From Saccharospirillum salsuginis (GTDB lineage: Bacteria; Pseudomonadota; Gammaproteobacteria; Pseudomonadales; Natronospirillaceae), in contig NZ_BMXR01000002.1 in the NCBI RefSeq assembly GCF_014651855.1, positions 411,867 to 475,866 on the forward strand: 64,000 nucleotides of DNA, in the 5' to 3' direction. Numbering within the stretch: the stretch's first letter is position 1; each line of letters starts with the position of its first letter. Shown one piece after another: positions 8,457 to 15,941 of this stretch. The notes beneath the pieces were generated by a model. The model had not been told where the DNA came from. It saw nothing but the letters and a program-made list of their open reading frames with translations, and did not search any database. Position numbers and translations under genes: made by a program.

Positions 8457-10031
8457 ATGCCCCGACCGAACTACGTCATCTTCATGACCGACCAGCAACG
8501 GGCCGACCACCTCGGCTGTTACGGCAATGACGTCCTGCGCACCCCGAACATCGACGCCCTGGCCGCCGGCGGCCTCCGCTTCAAGCGCTTCTACGTCGCC
8601 AACCCCATCTGTCAGCCCAACCGCGCGGCCCTGTTCACCGGGCAGATGCCTTCGGTCAACGGCGTCCGCCAGAACGGCATTCCGCTCGACCTCGACAGCA
8701 TCACCTTCGCCGATGTACTGCGTGAGAACGGGTACCGCACCGGTTACATCGGCAAGGCGCATTTTCAGAACGTCACCGCCATTCCCGCCCCCGAACGGCG
8801 GCAACAGGGGGAAGGGCAGCCGCTGGCCGAGGGCGTGAAACACAGCCTCAGGCGCCAGCGCACCGGCCCCGGTTATGACTGCGAAGTGCGCCAGCGCTGG
8901 GCCGAGGATCCGCACCGGGAGACCCCGCTGCCGTACTACGGCTTCGACCACGTCCGCCTGTGCATTGGTCACGGCGACCAGGTCGAGGGCCACTACACCG
9001 CCTGGCTGCGCGACCGACACCCGAACCCGGAGAGCCTGCGCGGCCCGGATAACGCCCTGCCGGACGATCACCCGACGGTACAAAGCTGGCGCACGGCCGT
9101 GCCGGAAGAACTCTACCCGACGCGCTACGTGCAGGAGCAGGCCTGTGACTTCCTCCAGCGGCAAAGCGACGACGCGCCCTTCGTGCTCATCGTCTCCTTC
9201 CCGGACCCGCATCACCCGTTCACGCCTCCGGGACGCTACTGGGACCTGTACGACCCGGCCGATGTTCAACTGCCGGCGTCGTTCCACCATCCCGTGGACG
9301 GCATCAAGGGCTTGCCGCCACGCGCGCTGACCCCGTACATCTGGGGCCAGGCCAATCGCGACAGCCACTGGCCAATCACTGTCACCGAAGACGAGACCCG
9401 ACGCCTGATCGCCCGCAACTACGGCGCCATCGCCATGGTCGACGATGCCGTCGGTGCGGTCATGGACTGCCTGAAAGCTCAAGGTCTGGACGACAATACG
9501 GTCGTCGCCTACACCTCCGACCATGGTGACTACATGGGCGACCACGGCTCGCTGCTGAAACTCGGTCTGCATTTCCAGAGCGTCACGCGTGTGCCGTTCA
9601 TCTGGCGCGACCCGACTAACGCGGAACGCGCGGGTCAGTGTTGCACGCGGCTGGCCAGCGCCATCGACCTGGCACCGACGATTCTGCAACACGCGGGGTT
9701 GCGCGTTCCTGTGGGGATGCAGGGGCAGAATTTTCTGGATCAGTCGTCGCCGGCGGCGTCGGTCCTGATCGAGGATCCGGGTATCGAGGTGTTCGCCGAT
9801 GCGGATGCGGACAGTGGCATTTTCACGCTGGTGACCCAGAGCTGGCGTCTCAGTCTGTTCGAGGATCACGGCGATGGTGAGCTCTACAACCTGGTCGAGG
9901 ACCCGCACGAGTTGAACAACCTCTGGAACGATCGGGGGTTCGCCAATATCCGGGCTTCATTGGAACACCAGTTGCTGAGGAGGCTGATTGAACTGCGGGA
10001 CAAACGGTTGGTGGCATCGGCCCGGGCCTGA
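8457..10031 (+). CDS. Sulfatase of the formylglycine type, apparently cytoplasmic
   Basis: This 524-residue alkaline-phosphatase-superfamily hydrolase carries the sulfatase signature C52-x-P54-x-R56 (CQPNRAALFTG), in which Cys becomes formylglycine. Metal ligands are likely D12 in MTDQQ and the DHGDYMGDHG segment near residue 355. There is no signal peptide, so it should act in the cytoplasm, as choline sulfatase does. No formylglycine-generating enzyme gene lies in the window. Being 24 bases behind the TRAP permease, it probably removes sulfate from an imported ester. A phosphonate monoester hydrolase role is possible because that family shares the motif. Confidence 0.88.
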   Translation: MPRPNYVIFMTDQQRADHLGCYGNDVLRTPNIDALAAGGLRFKRFYVANPICQPNRAALFTGQMPSVNGVRQNGIPLDLDSITFADVLRENGYRTGYIGKAHFQNVTAIPAPERRQQGEGQPLAEGVKHSLRRQRTGPGYDCEVRQRWAEDPHRETPLPYYGFDHVRLCIGHGDQVEGHYTAWLRDRHPNPESLRGPDNALPDDHPTVQSWRTAVPEELYPTRYVQEQACDFLQRQSDDAPFVLIVSFPDPHHPFTPPGRYWDLYDPADVQLPASFHHPVDGIKGLPPRALTPYIWGQANRDSHWPITVTEDETRRLIARNYGAIAMVDDAVGAVMDCLKAQGLDDNTVVAYTSDHGDYMGDHGSLLKLGLHFQSVTRVPFIWRDPTNAERAGQCCTRLASAIDLAPTILQHAGLRVPVGMQGQNFLDQSSPAASVLIEDPGIEVFADADADSGIFTLVTQSWRLSLFEDHGDGELYNLVEDPHELNNLWNDRGFANIRASLEHQLLRRLIELRDKRLVASARA

Positions 10032-10048
10032 GGTTGGTTTGGTATTTT

Positions 10049-10154
10049 GCCAGGAACCCGCGATGGGTGGCCGGTGCGCTGGTTTGGTTGGGTGGCTGAA
10101 CCCGCCGTGGGTGTCCGGCATGCTCTTGCAGTTGAGTGCCAGGAACCCGCGATG
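10049..10154 (+). repeat. 17-bp direct repeat in the spacer after the sulfatase gene
   Basis: GCCAGGAACCCGCGATG (allowing one difference) occurs at 10049-10065 and 10138-10154, with a weaker third copy (GCTGAACCCGCCGTGGG) between them. Each is followed by a CCGGYGCRCT-like string. The 10032-10875 spacer holds no convincing gene. It contains these repeats, two palindromic elements and the iclR promoter. Confidence 0.5.
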
Positions 10155-10159
10155 TGCAT

Positions 10160-10251
10160 CCGGCGCACTCTTCCGGGGACCGCTGTGAACCCGTCCATGG
10201 GCGCTTAACTTCGCCATCCATGGCTCAGATGTCCCCTCCAGAGTACCCCGG
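10160..10251 (-). repeat. Cloverleaf-like palindromic element, copy A
   Basis: Outer arms CCGGCGCACTCTTCCGGGGAC and its imperfect complement (10231-10251) enclose two small hairpins. Read on the minus strand these are GCCATGGATGGC and GCCCATGGACGGGT. The core matches copy B closely while the arms are unrelated in sequence to those of the other copies. Confidence 0.75.
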
Positions 10252-10522
10252 ATGCCCATCGCTGGCATTTGGAGGTGGAGCATGCCGGACACCTACGGCT
10301 GGGGCGTGGAGAGCTAGCGCACCGAACACCCATTGCTAGCTCTTGGTAGAAAAACAATCCAGGGGTAGGGCAGCCGGCCAATTATTGCTGGAGCCCGGAT
10401 GCTTAAACCACTGAATGAAGGAATCGGTGTAGGAGAAGGAAAGTTGGGCATAGAACTGCTAGGCAATCAGACGGAATTGAAGTGTGGTTGTGTACAACGG
10501 AGGCACGAATACGAGCAGCGGG

Positions 10523-10619
10523 GGCCGGGGGTGCCCTTTCAGGGATATCTGAGGCATGGATGCCGAAGTTAAGTCCCCATGGACGGGTTTACGACGGCCC
10601 TGAAAGGGCACCCCCGGCC
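10523..10619 (+). repeat. Cloverleaf-like palindromic element, copy B
   Basis: The arms at 10523-10544 and 10598-10619 are a perfect 22-bp inverted repeat (containing GGTGCCCTTTCAGGG). Between them lie the hairpins GGCATGGATGCC and CCCCATGGACGGG, separated by GAAGTTAAGT. Confidence 0.85.
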
Positions 10620-10700
10620 TCCGGTGCGGGAACCTGGGCACAGATACAACCCGGCCACTGCAAACCCAGGCAAAGGACCAAAAAACAGGCACCAACAAAC

Positions 10701-10728
10701 TTGACTCAACCGCGAATTAATATATAGT
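10701..10728 (+). promoter_or_regulatory. Sigma-70 promoter of the iclR gene
   Basis: TTGACT (10701-10706), a 16-bp spacer and TATAGT (10723-10728) fit a sigma-70 promoter. The -10 region is embedded in TATATAGTATT, a string also found upstream of the first operon's promoter. Confidence 0.55.
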
Positions 10729-10749
10729 ATTCAATATCAAATATAAAAG

Positions 10750-10771
10750 TTAGTTTCATATATTAATAAAG
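10750..10771. promoter_or_regulatory. Candidate IclR operator, copy 3 (autoregulation)
   Basis: The left half, TTAGTTTCATATAT, is identical over 14 bases to the site at 4241, while the right half (TAATAAAG) has diverged. The core C lies 29 bases after the -10 box, matching the spacing at the second operon. The site sits about 105 bases before the regulator's start codon. Confidence 0.6.
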
Positions 10772-10875
10772 CGAAGAGAGGCAGGTTCAGGGAGTGCACG
10801 GGGTGCTTGCCAAGCGGGGGAAATCCCGCAGACTGGCGCCCCAGTCAGACACACGAACGAAAGGCGGATTTGAAG

Positions 10876-11682
10876 ATGGCAGAACAGGACGCTCGAAAAT
10901 ACCTCATACCCGGGCTCGAACGCGGGCTGAACATTCTGATGGAAATCAGCCGCAACCACGGGGAAATGAGCTTCGCCGACATCTGCAACAAGGTGGATGT
11001 GCCCAAGGCGACGGTGTATCGGGCCATCCAGACGCTGGAATACATGGGTTTCATCCAGCGTCATCCCAGCACCGGGTTGTACTCGCTGGGGGTCAATGTG
11101 TTGCGGCTGGGCTTTGAATACGTCGCCTCGCTCGACGTAGTTCAGGTCGGTCAGCCGGTGATTGAACAACTGCGGGACAGCACCGGCTGTTCCAGTCACA
11201 TCGCCATACGCGACGGGCAGGATGTCATCTACGTCGCCCGGGTCAGCGCGGCCAACGCCACCATCCGCCGGGTGAGCGTCGGGACGCGGTTGCCGGTGCA
11301 CCGCACCTCGCTCGGACGCATGTTGCTGACCGGTCTGACGCGGGAGGCATTCGACGAACTCTATCCGCAGGACGACCTGCCGGATAACAGCCCGGGCTCG
11401 CCCGGGACGCGCGAGGCGTTGTGGAACCTCGTGCAGGAGGATCGGCAACGCGGTTATGTCATCGGGGAATCCTACTTCCAGTTCGGCATTTCCTCGATCG
11501 TCTACCCGCTGTTCAACCACGACGCTGAAGTCGAGGCCGTGGTGAGCATCATGGTGCCGGTTCATGAAATACCGCCGGAGGATCGGGATCGGTTGCGCGC
11601 CCTGGTGGGCGAGGCCGCCGAGACCATATCCGGCCTGATGGGATATCGCGGCAATGCACCGGTATTGAAGGCCAGACCCTGA
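10876..11682 (+). CDS. IclR-family transcriptional regulator of the catabolic cluster
   Basis: This 268-residue protein has an N-terminal winged helix-turn-helix (residues about 10-70, with FADICNKVDVPKATVYRAIQTL as helix-turn-helix) and a C-terminal effector-binding domain typical of IclR proteins (TSLGRMLL near 145, YVIGESYFQFG near 190). The ATG at 10876 gives the usual IclR length; an in-frame upstream start would add 23 atypical residues. It divides the upper and lower pathway genes. Shared palindromic sites at its own promoter and at the two upstream operons make it the likely local regulator. The effector should be a pathway substrate or intermediate. Confidence 0.9.
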   Translation: MAEQDARKYLIPGLERGLNILMEISRNHGEMSFADICNKVDVPKATVYRAIQTLEYMGFIQRHPSTGLYSLGVNVLRLGFEYVASLDVVQVGQPVIEQLRDSTGCSSHIAIRDGQDVIYVARVSAANATIRRVSVGTRLPVHRTSLGRMLLTGLTREAFDELYPQDDLPDNSPGSPGTREALWNLVQEDRQRGYVIGESYFQFGISSIVYPLFNHDAEVEAVVSIMVPVHEIPPEDRDRLRALVGEAAETISGLMGYRGNAPVLKARP

Positions 11683-11711
11683 CGTTGCGGGCCTGGATGA
11701 CTGAGACAAGG

Positions 11712-11731
11712 CGCCACCGCAGTCGGTGGCG
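11712..11731 (+). other. Short hairpin between iclR and the lower-pathway operon
   Basis: CGCCACCG-CAGT-CGGTGGCG is a perfect 8-bp stem with a four-base loop, 30 bases after the iclR stop. No T-run follows, so it is not a clear intrinsic terminator. It may stabilise or process the transcript. Confidence 0.4.
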
Positions 11732-11803
11732 TCAGCGAGAACGACTTACACCCAACTAGCGGTGGGGCGCCCCTGTGCCATGCGTCCCCCGACGGAGGTC
11801 GAC

Positions 11804-12733
11804 ATGAGCATAGTGGGCATCGAAGCACTGGAATTTGGCGCCGAGGACCTGGACGCGGGCAAACGCTTCGCGCGGGACTTCGGGCTCTCTCCCGTCCGTG
11901 AGGATGACTCTCAAGCGGTATTTGCCGCCCAGAATGGCGCGGAATTGCGCATTCGTCGCATTGACGACCCATCCCTGCCCGAGGCCTTCGAAGCCGGCTC
12001 GACGCTGCGCCGTATGGTCTGGGGCGTGGCCGACGCCGATAACCTGGCCGTCTACCGCGACCGGTTGCGCGATGAACCCGGCTTCACCGACCTCGGCGAT
12101 GCCGTTGAATGTCGCGACCCGAACGGCCTGACGCTGCGCGTCGAGATCAGCCATCTCAAGCCGGTCGAACTGCGCGTGCCGCCGATCAATCAATACGGCG
12201 ACATGCGCCGGGTCGACGAACCCAGCCCGGTCTACGATCAGGCCGAGCCGGTGTCCATCGGTCACGCCGTCTTCTTCGTCGACGATCTGGAGACCATCGA
12301 GACCTTTTACCGCGAGAAGCTTGGCTTCGTCGTCTCCGACCGCTACATCGACCGCGGTGTCTTCCTGCGCATGAACGCGCGCGGCGGTCACCACAACCTC
12401 TTCCTGCTCAAGCTGCCCCATCGTGGCCACGGCCTGAACCACGTCGCCTTCACTGTGCGCGACATCCACGAGGTCATCGGCGGCGGCATCGCCATGACGC
12501 GCAACCAGTGGTCCACCTTCATCGGCCCGGGGCGTCACCCGGTGTCTTCGGCCTACTTCTGGTACGTCAACAGCCCGCTCGGCGGGGCGTTCGAGTATTA
12601 CACCAACGAAGACTACCTGACAGAGAACTGGCAGGCGCGGGCCATGCAGCACTCGCTGGAATCCTTTACCGAATGGGCGGTGGAAGGCGGCATCGACGCC
12701 GACACCCGCCGCCAGAAAAAACAAGACGCCTAA
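11804..12733 (+). CDS. Two-domain VOC extradiol-type ring-cleavage dioxygenase
   Basis: This 309-residue protein consists of two vicinal-oxygen-chelate modules (residues about 1-118 and 148-275). The C-terminal module keeps the type I extradiol metal triad: H154 (GHAVFF), H213 (LNHVAF) and E264 (GAFEYY), spaced as in BphC-like enzymes. The YFWYVNSP stretch is in the place of the catalytic Tyr segment. It should cleave a catechol-like ring adjacent to a hydroxyl using Fe(II) and O2. GGAGGTCGAC precedes the ATG. It heads the lower pathway operon, so it probably acts on the hydroxylated product of the Rieske or flavin oxygenase. Confidence 0.82.
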   Translation: MSIVGIEALEFGAEDLDAGKRFARDFGLSPVREDDSQAVFAAQNGAELRIRRIDDPSLPEAFEAGSTLRRMVWGVADADNLAVYRDRLRDEPGFTDLGDAVECRDPNGLTLRVEISHLKPVELRVPPINQYGDMRRVDEPSPVYDQAEPVSIGHAVFFVDDLETIETFYREKLGFVVSDRYIDRGVFLRMNARGGHHNLFLLKLPHRGHGLNHVAFTVRDIHEVIGGGIAMTRNQWSTFIGPGRHPVSSAYFWYVNSPLGGAFEYYTNEDYLTENWQARAMQHSLESFTEWAVEGGIDADTRRQKKQDA

Positions 12734-12787
12734 CAGCAAACCAGACAATCCCCGGCTTCGCCGGACCAACCCAAAGGGGAACGAGCC

Positions 12788-13309
12788 ATGAGTGAACAGT
12801 TCGATACCTGGACCAAACCGGCCGACCAGTCCTTCGCCGACTGGATCGAATCCCGCATCGCCCGCTTCAAGGGCCGCAAATACGACTGGAACGCGCTCAA
12901 GTTCCAGGCCGATTTCGACCCGAAATACCGTCGCGCCCAGATGCGCTACATCGGCACCGGCGCCACCGGCGTCGCCTCCGACGCGAACACCATCCCGGCC
13001 GAGCACTTCACCTTCTCGACCATGGTCTTGCCGTCCAAATGCGAAGGCCCGCTACACGTCCACGACGACGTGGAAGAAGTTTTCTTCGTACTCAAGGGCA
13101 GCATCACCCTGTTCCTGAAAGACGGCGACAACTACACCGAAACCGTACTGGAAGAGCGCGACGTCGTCTCCATCCCGCCGGGCATCTATCGCGGCCTGTT
13201 GAACCACGGCGAGGAAGAGTCGCTGATGTGCGTCATGCTGGGTACGCCCAAGCCGCAGATCCCGACCTACCCGGACGACCACCCGCTGTCCAAGGTCAAG
13301 CGGAACTGA
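12788..13309 (+). CDS. Cupin-domain protein
   Basis: This 173-residue single-cupin protein has motif 1, GPLHVHDDVEEVFFVLKG (about residues 92-109), with two His and a Glu that could bind a metal. In motif 2 (DVVSIPPGIYRGLLNHG) the usual His is replaced by Arg. It could therefore be a three-ligand metal enzyme, an isomerase or a non-catalytic binding protein. It sits between the extradiol enzyme and the hydrolase, so an auxiliary ring-cleavage or isomerase step is plausible but unproven. Confidence 0.75.
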   Translation: MSEQFDTWTKPADQSFADWIESRIARFKGRKYDWNALKFQADFDPKYRRAQMRYIGTGATGVASDANTIPAEHFTFSTMVLPSKCEGPLHVHDDVEEVFFVLKGSITLFLKDGDNYTETVLEERDVVSIPPGIYRGLLNHGEEESLMCVMLGTPKPQIPTYPDDHPLSKVKRN

Positions 13310-13317
13310 GGTCGACG

Positions 13318-14121
13318 ATGGACGCGCGCAGCCTCAACCTCGGCACCGGCCGCCAGGACTACCACGAAAGCGGGCAGGGGTCCACGCTGGTGCTGTTGCA
13401 CGGCATCAGCTCCGGCGCCCCGTCCTGGGAACCGCTGGCCGGGCACCTGCCCGGCTACCGGTTACTCGCCTGGGACGCCCCCGGATACGGCCGCTCCACG
13501 CCGCTGGTCCAGGCCCGGCCCGACGCCTCGGACTACGCCCGACGGTTGGACGAATGGCTGACCGCCCTCGACGTGACCGACTGCATCCTAGTCGGTCACT
13601 CACTCGGCGCGCTGATGGCCAGCGGCTACCTCGCCAACCACCCGGACCGTGTTCGCGGAGTCGTCCTGGCCGACCCGGCCCGAGGCTACAAGCACGAACC
13701 GATCGACTTACGCGAACAGGTCTTTCGCAGCCGCTGGCCGCAACTGGCCGAGCTCGGCCACGAACGCTTCGCCGGCGAACGCGCCCCGAGACTGCTGTGC
13801 GACCAGCCGACCGACAGCGCGCTTGGCCTCGTCCGTCAGGGCATGCGCCGACTGAACCTCGGCGGTTTCCAGCAGTCCAACTGGCTGCTCGCCAACGACG
13901 ACCTCGTCGACTGGTGGCGTCAGGCCCCGACCCGGCCGGCTCAGATTCTGTGTGGCGACGAAGACCGCATCACCACACCCGACGCGGTCCGGGCCCTAGC
14001 CGAGACACTCGAACTACCGTACCGGGGCATACCCCAAGCCGGCCACGCCGCCTACATCGACCAACCCCAGGCCTTCGCCCAAGCCCTCGACGGCTTCGTG
14101 CGCGGTCTGCCCAACGACTGA
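13318..14121 (+). CDS. Alpha/beta hydrolase, probable ring-fission product hydrolase
   Basis: This 267-residue protein has the complete alpha/beta hydrolase set: oxyanion-hole LLHGISSG (residues about 24-31), nucleophile elbow GHSLG (about 93), catalytic Asp in CGDEDRITTPD (about 218) and His in QAGHAAYID (about 243). It follows a dioxygenase and a cupin with short spacing (8 bases), the usual place of a hydrolase that splits a carbon-carbon, ester or amide bond after ring opening. Confidence 0.82.
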   Translation: MDARSLNLGTGRQDYHESGQGSTLVLLHGISSGAPSWEPLAGHLPGYRLLAWDAPGYGRSTPLVQARPDASDYARRLDEWLTALDVTDCILVGHSLGALMASGYLANHPDRVRGVVLADPARGYKHEPIDLREQVFRSRWPQLAELGHERFAGERAPRLLCDQPTDSALGLVRQGMRRLNLGGFQQSNWLLANDDLVDWWRQAPTRPAQILCGDEDRITTPDAVRALAETLELPYRGIPQAGHAAYIDQPQAFAQALDGFVRGLPND

Positions 14122-14133
14122 GAGGACACCGCC

Positions 14134-14928
14134 ATGAGTTTTATGGTTGAGAACCGCATCGCCGTCGTCACCGGCGGCTCATCCGGCATCGGCCTCGAAA
14201 CCGTCCGGCTGCTGCTCGCCTCCGGCGCCCGGGTCGCCTTCTGTGGACGCAACGAAGAACGCCTCGCCGACGCCGAACGTCAGCTTAAAACCGAATTTCC
14301 CGACGCCGACCTCCTGGCCCGCCCCTGCGACGTCCTCGACGCCGACTCCTGCCGCGCCTTCGCCAGCGCCGTGGAAACCGGACTCGGCCGCGCCGACATG
14401 CTCATCGCTAACGCCGGCCAGGGCTTCATGGCCCGCTACGACGACACCCCACAGGAACGCTGGCTGGGCGAAGCCAACCTCAAACTGTTCGGCGTCATCA
14501 ACCCCCTGGACGCCTTTCGCCCCCACCTGGCCGCGTCCGACATCGGCTCACTGACCTGCGTCAACTCCCTGCTCGCCGTCCAGCCCGAGCCCTACATGAT
14601 CGCCACCTCCGCCGCCCGGGCCGCCCTGCTGAACATGACCCACTCACTGGCCGACACCCTCGTCGACGAAGGCATCCGCGTGAACTCCATCCTGCTTGGC
14701 GTCGTCGAATCCGGCCAATGGCGCCGGCGCTACGAAAACCGCGAAGACCGCGATCTGAGCTGGGAAGACTGGACCGCCCGAATCGCCGAAGACCGCGGCG
14801 TCCCGATGAAACGCCTCGGCAAACCCGAAGAACCGGCGCGAGCCTTGGTGTTCCTGGCCTCGCCACTGGCGTCGTTTACCACCGGAGCCGCCCTGGACGT
14901 TTCAGGCGGCTTCAACCGACATATATGA
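14134..14928 (+). CDS. SDR-family protein with altered catalytic residues
   Basis: This 264-residue protein has the SDR fold and cofactor loop TGGSSGIG (13-20), NAG (93-95) and the C-terminal ALDVSGG. The Ser of the catalytic set is kept (S145), but the positions of Tyr and Lys hold T158 and R162 (ATSAARAAL where YSASKAAL is usual). Classical dehydrogenase chemistry is therefore doubtful. It may use another acid/base, perform a lyase or isomerase step, or only bind cofactor. It is the fourth gene of the lower-pathway operon and intact over its full length. Confidence 0.8.
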   Translation: MSFMVENRIAVVTGGSSGIGLETVRLLLASGARVAFCGRNEERLADAERQLKTEFPDADLLARPCDVLDADSCRAFASAVETGLGRADMLIANAGQGFMARYDDTPQERWLGEANLKLFGVINPLDAFRPHLAASDIGSLTCVNSLLAVQPEPYMIATSAARAALLNMTHSLADTLVDEGIRVNSILLGVVESGQWRRRYENREDRDLSWEDWTARIAEDRGVPMKRLGKPEEPARALVFLASPLASFTTGAALDVSGGFNRHI

Positions 14929-14968
14929 AGCCATTTTGGTGGATTCCACTGAAGGCTAGCGACGGATG

Positions 14969-15062
14969 CCGGGTAGACCCTGTCGGGGATGTCGGCCGCC
15001 CGGACGGCGGCCGTCAAGCCCCCATGGATGGGTTCACGGCGACCCCGACAGGGTCTACCCGG
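14969..15062 (+). repeat. Cloverleaf-like palindromic element, copy C
   Basis: A perfect 20-bp inverted repeat (CCGGGTAGACCCTGTCGGGG at 14969-14988 and its complement at 15043-15062) encloses the hairpins GCCGCCCGGACGGCGGC and CCCCATGGATGGG. It lies inside the lower-pathway operon, between the SDR and the aspartate-dehydrogenase-like gene, and could tune expression of the three downstream genes. Confidence 0.85.
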
Positions 15063-15130
15063 TAGCCGGCGCGGGTTCTGGCACCAAAGCCAACCGGAAC
15101 ATCGACCAACCACAGCATCGAGAACAAGGT

Positions 15131-15925
15131 ATGAGTCAACGAATTTTGATGATCGGCTACGGCGCCATGGGCCGTGAAGTCCACCGCCTGCTGCCCGACG
15201 GCGTAACACTCGACTGGCTGGTGCTGCCCGAAGCCGCCCAGAGCGACACCCAGGCCGAACTGGGCAACACCACCCGCGTCCTCACCGCCATCGACCAATG
15301 CAGCGGCCAACCCGACCTCGTCGTCGAATGCGCCGGCCACCCCGGCCTCGCCCAACACGGCGAAGCCGTCCTGCAGCGCGGCTGGACCCTCGCCGTCGTC
15401 TCCGTTGGCGCCCTGACCGACAACGCCCTCTACCAGCGCCTCGTTGACGCCGCCCGCACCGGTGGCGGCCGCCTGCACATCCTCTCCGGTGCCGTCGCCG
15501 GCATGGACGGCCTCGCCTCCGCCCGCGAAGGCGGCCTCACCGCCGTCACCTACGAAGCCCGCAAGGCACCGCGCAGCTGGAAAGGCTCCCCGGCCGAAGA
15601 CCTGATCGACCTCGCCACCGTCACCGAGCCCACCGTCTTCTTCGAAGGCAGCGCCGGCGAGGCCGCCCGACGCTTCCCGGCCAACGCCAACGTCGCCGCC
15701 ACGGTCGCGTTATCCGGTCTCGGCATGGAAAAAACCCAAGTGAAGCTCTGGGTCGACCCCCACACCGAGCGCAACAGCCACCGCATCCACGCTGTCGGCC
15801 GCTTCGGCGAATTCCGCGTCGAACTGAACGGCCGACCGCTCGACAACAACCCCAAAACCTCCATGCTGGCGGCTCTGTCCGTGGTCCGGGCCTGCCGCCA
15901 GCTGCTGGATCCGGTCGTCATCTGA
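15131..15925 (+). CDS. Aspartate dehydrogenase-family NAD(P)-dependent enzyme (NadX/AspDH-like)
   Basis: This 264-residue protein has the Rossmann loop GYGAMG (9-14), ECAGHPGLAQH (66-76), SGAVAGMDGL (119-128), FPANANVAATVAL (182-194) and NSHRIHAVG near 216, a pattern of L-aspartate dehydrogenases. These reductively aminate oxaloacetate or oxidise aspartate. Placed with an aldehyde dehydrogenase and a ThDP enzyme, it may act on another 2-amino or 2-oxo acid released by the pathway. From memory, P. aeruginosa PA3505 (AspDH) sits in a similar IclR / SDR / decarboxylase / aldehyde dehydrogenase cluster. The ATG follows ACAAGGT; the longer upstream reading would run through repeat copy C. Confidence 0.83.
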   Translation: MSQRILMIGYGAMGREVHRLLPDGVTLDWLVLPEAAQSDTQAELGNTTRVLTAIDQCSGQPDLVVECAGHPGLAQHGEAVLQRGWTLAVVSVGALTDNALYQRLVDAARTGGGRLHILSGAVAGMDGLASAREGGLTAVTYEARKAPRSWKGSPAEDLIDLATVTEPTVFFEGSAGEAARRFPANANVAATVALSGLGMEKTQVKLWVDPHTERNSHRIHAVGRFGEFRVELNGRPLDNNPKTSMLAALSVVRACRQLLDPVVI

Positions 15926-15941
15926 CCGGGAGGAGACAGCC

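Noticed and set aside
7152..9908. A 918-codon open frame opposite the TRAP permease and sulfatase genes
   Set aside because: It is a shadow of GC-rich coding DNA: it is antisense to two well-supported genes, very rich in His, Gln, Asp and Arg, and has no recognisable domain.
10032..10875. Several short open frames in the long spacer before iclR
   Set aside because: All run through direct repeats and palindromic elements; none has a ribosome site or a recognisable sequence.
14908..14932. GGCTTCA...TGAAGCC inverted repeat with CATATATGAA at the SDR stop codon
   Set aside because: It resembles part of the IclR operator, but the match is short, mostly inside the coding end, and no promoter follows.
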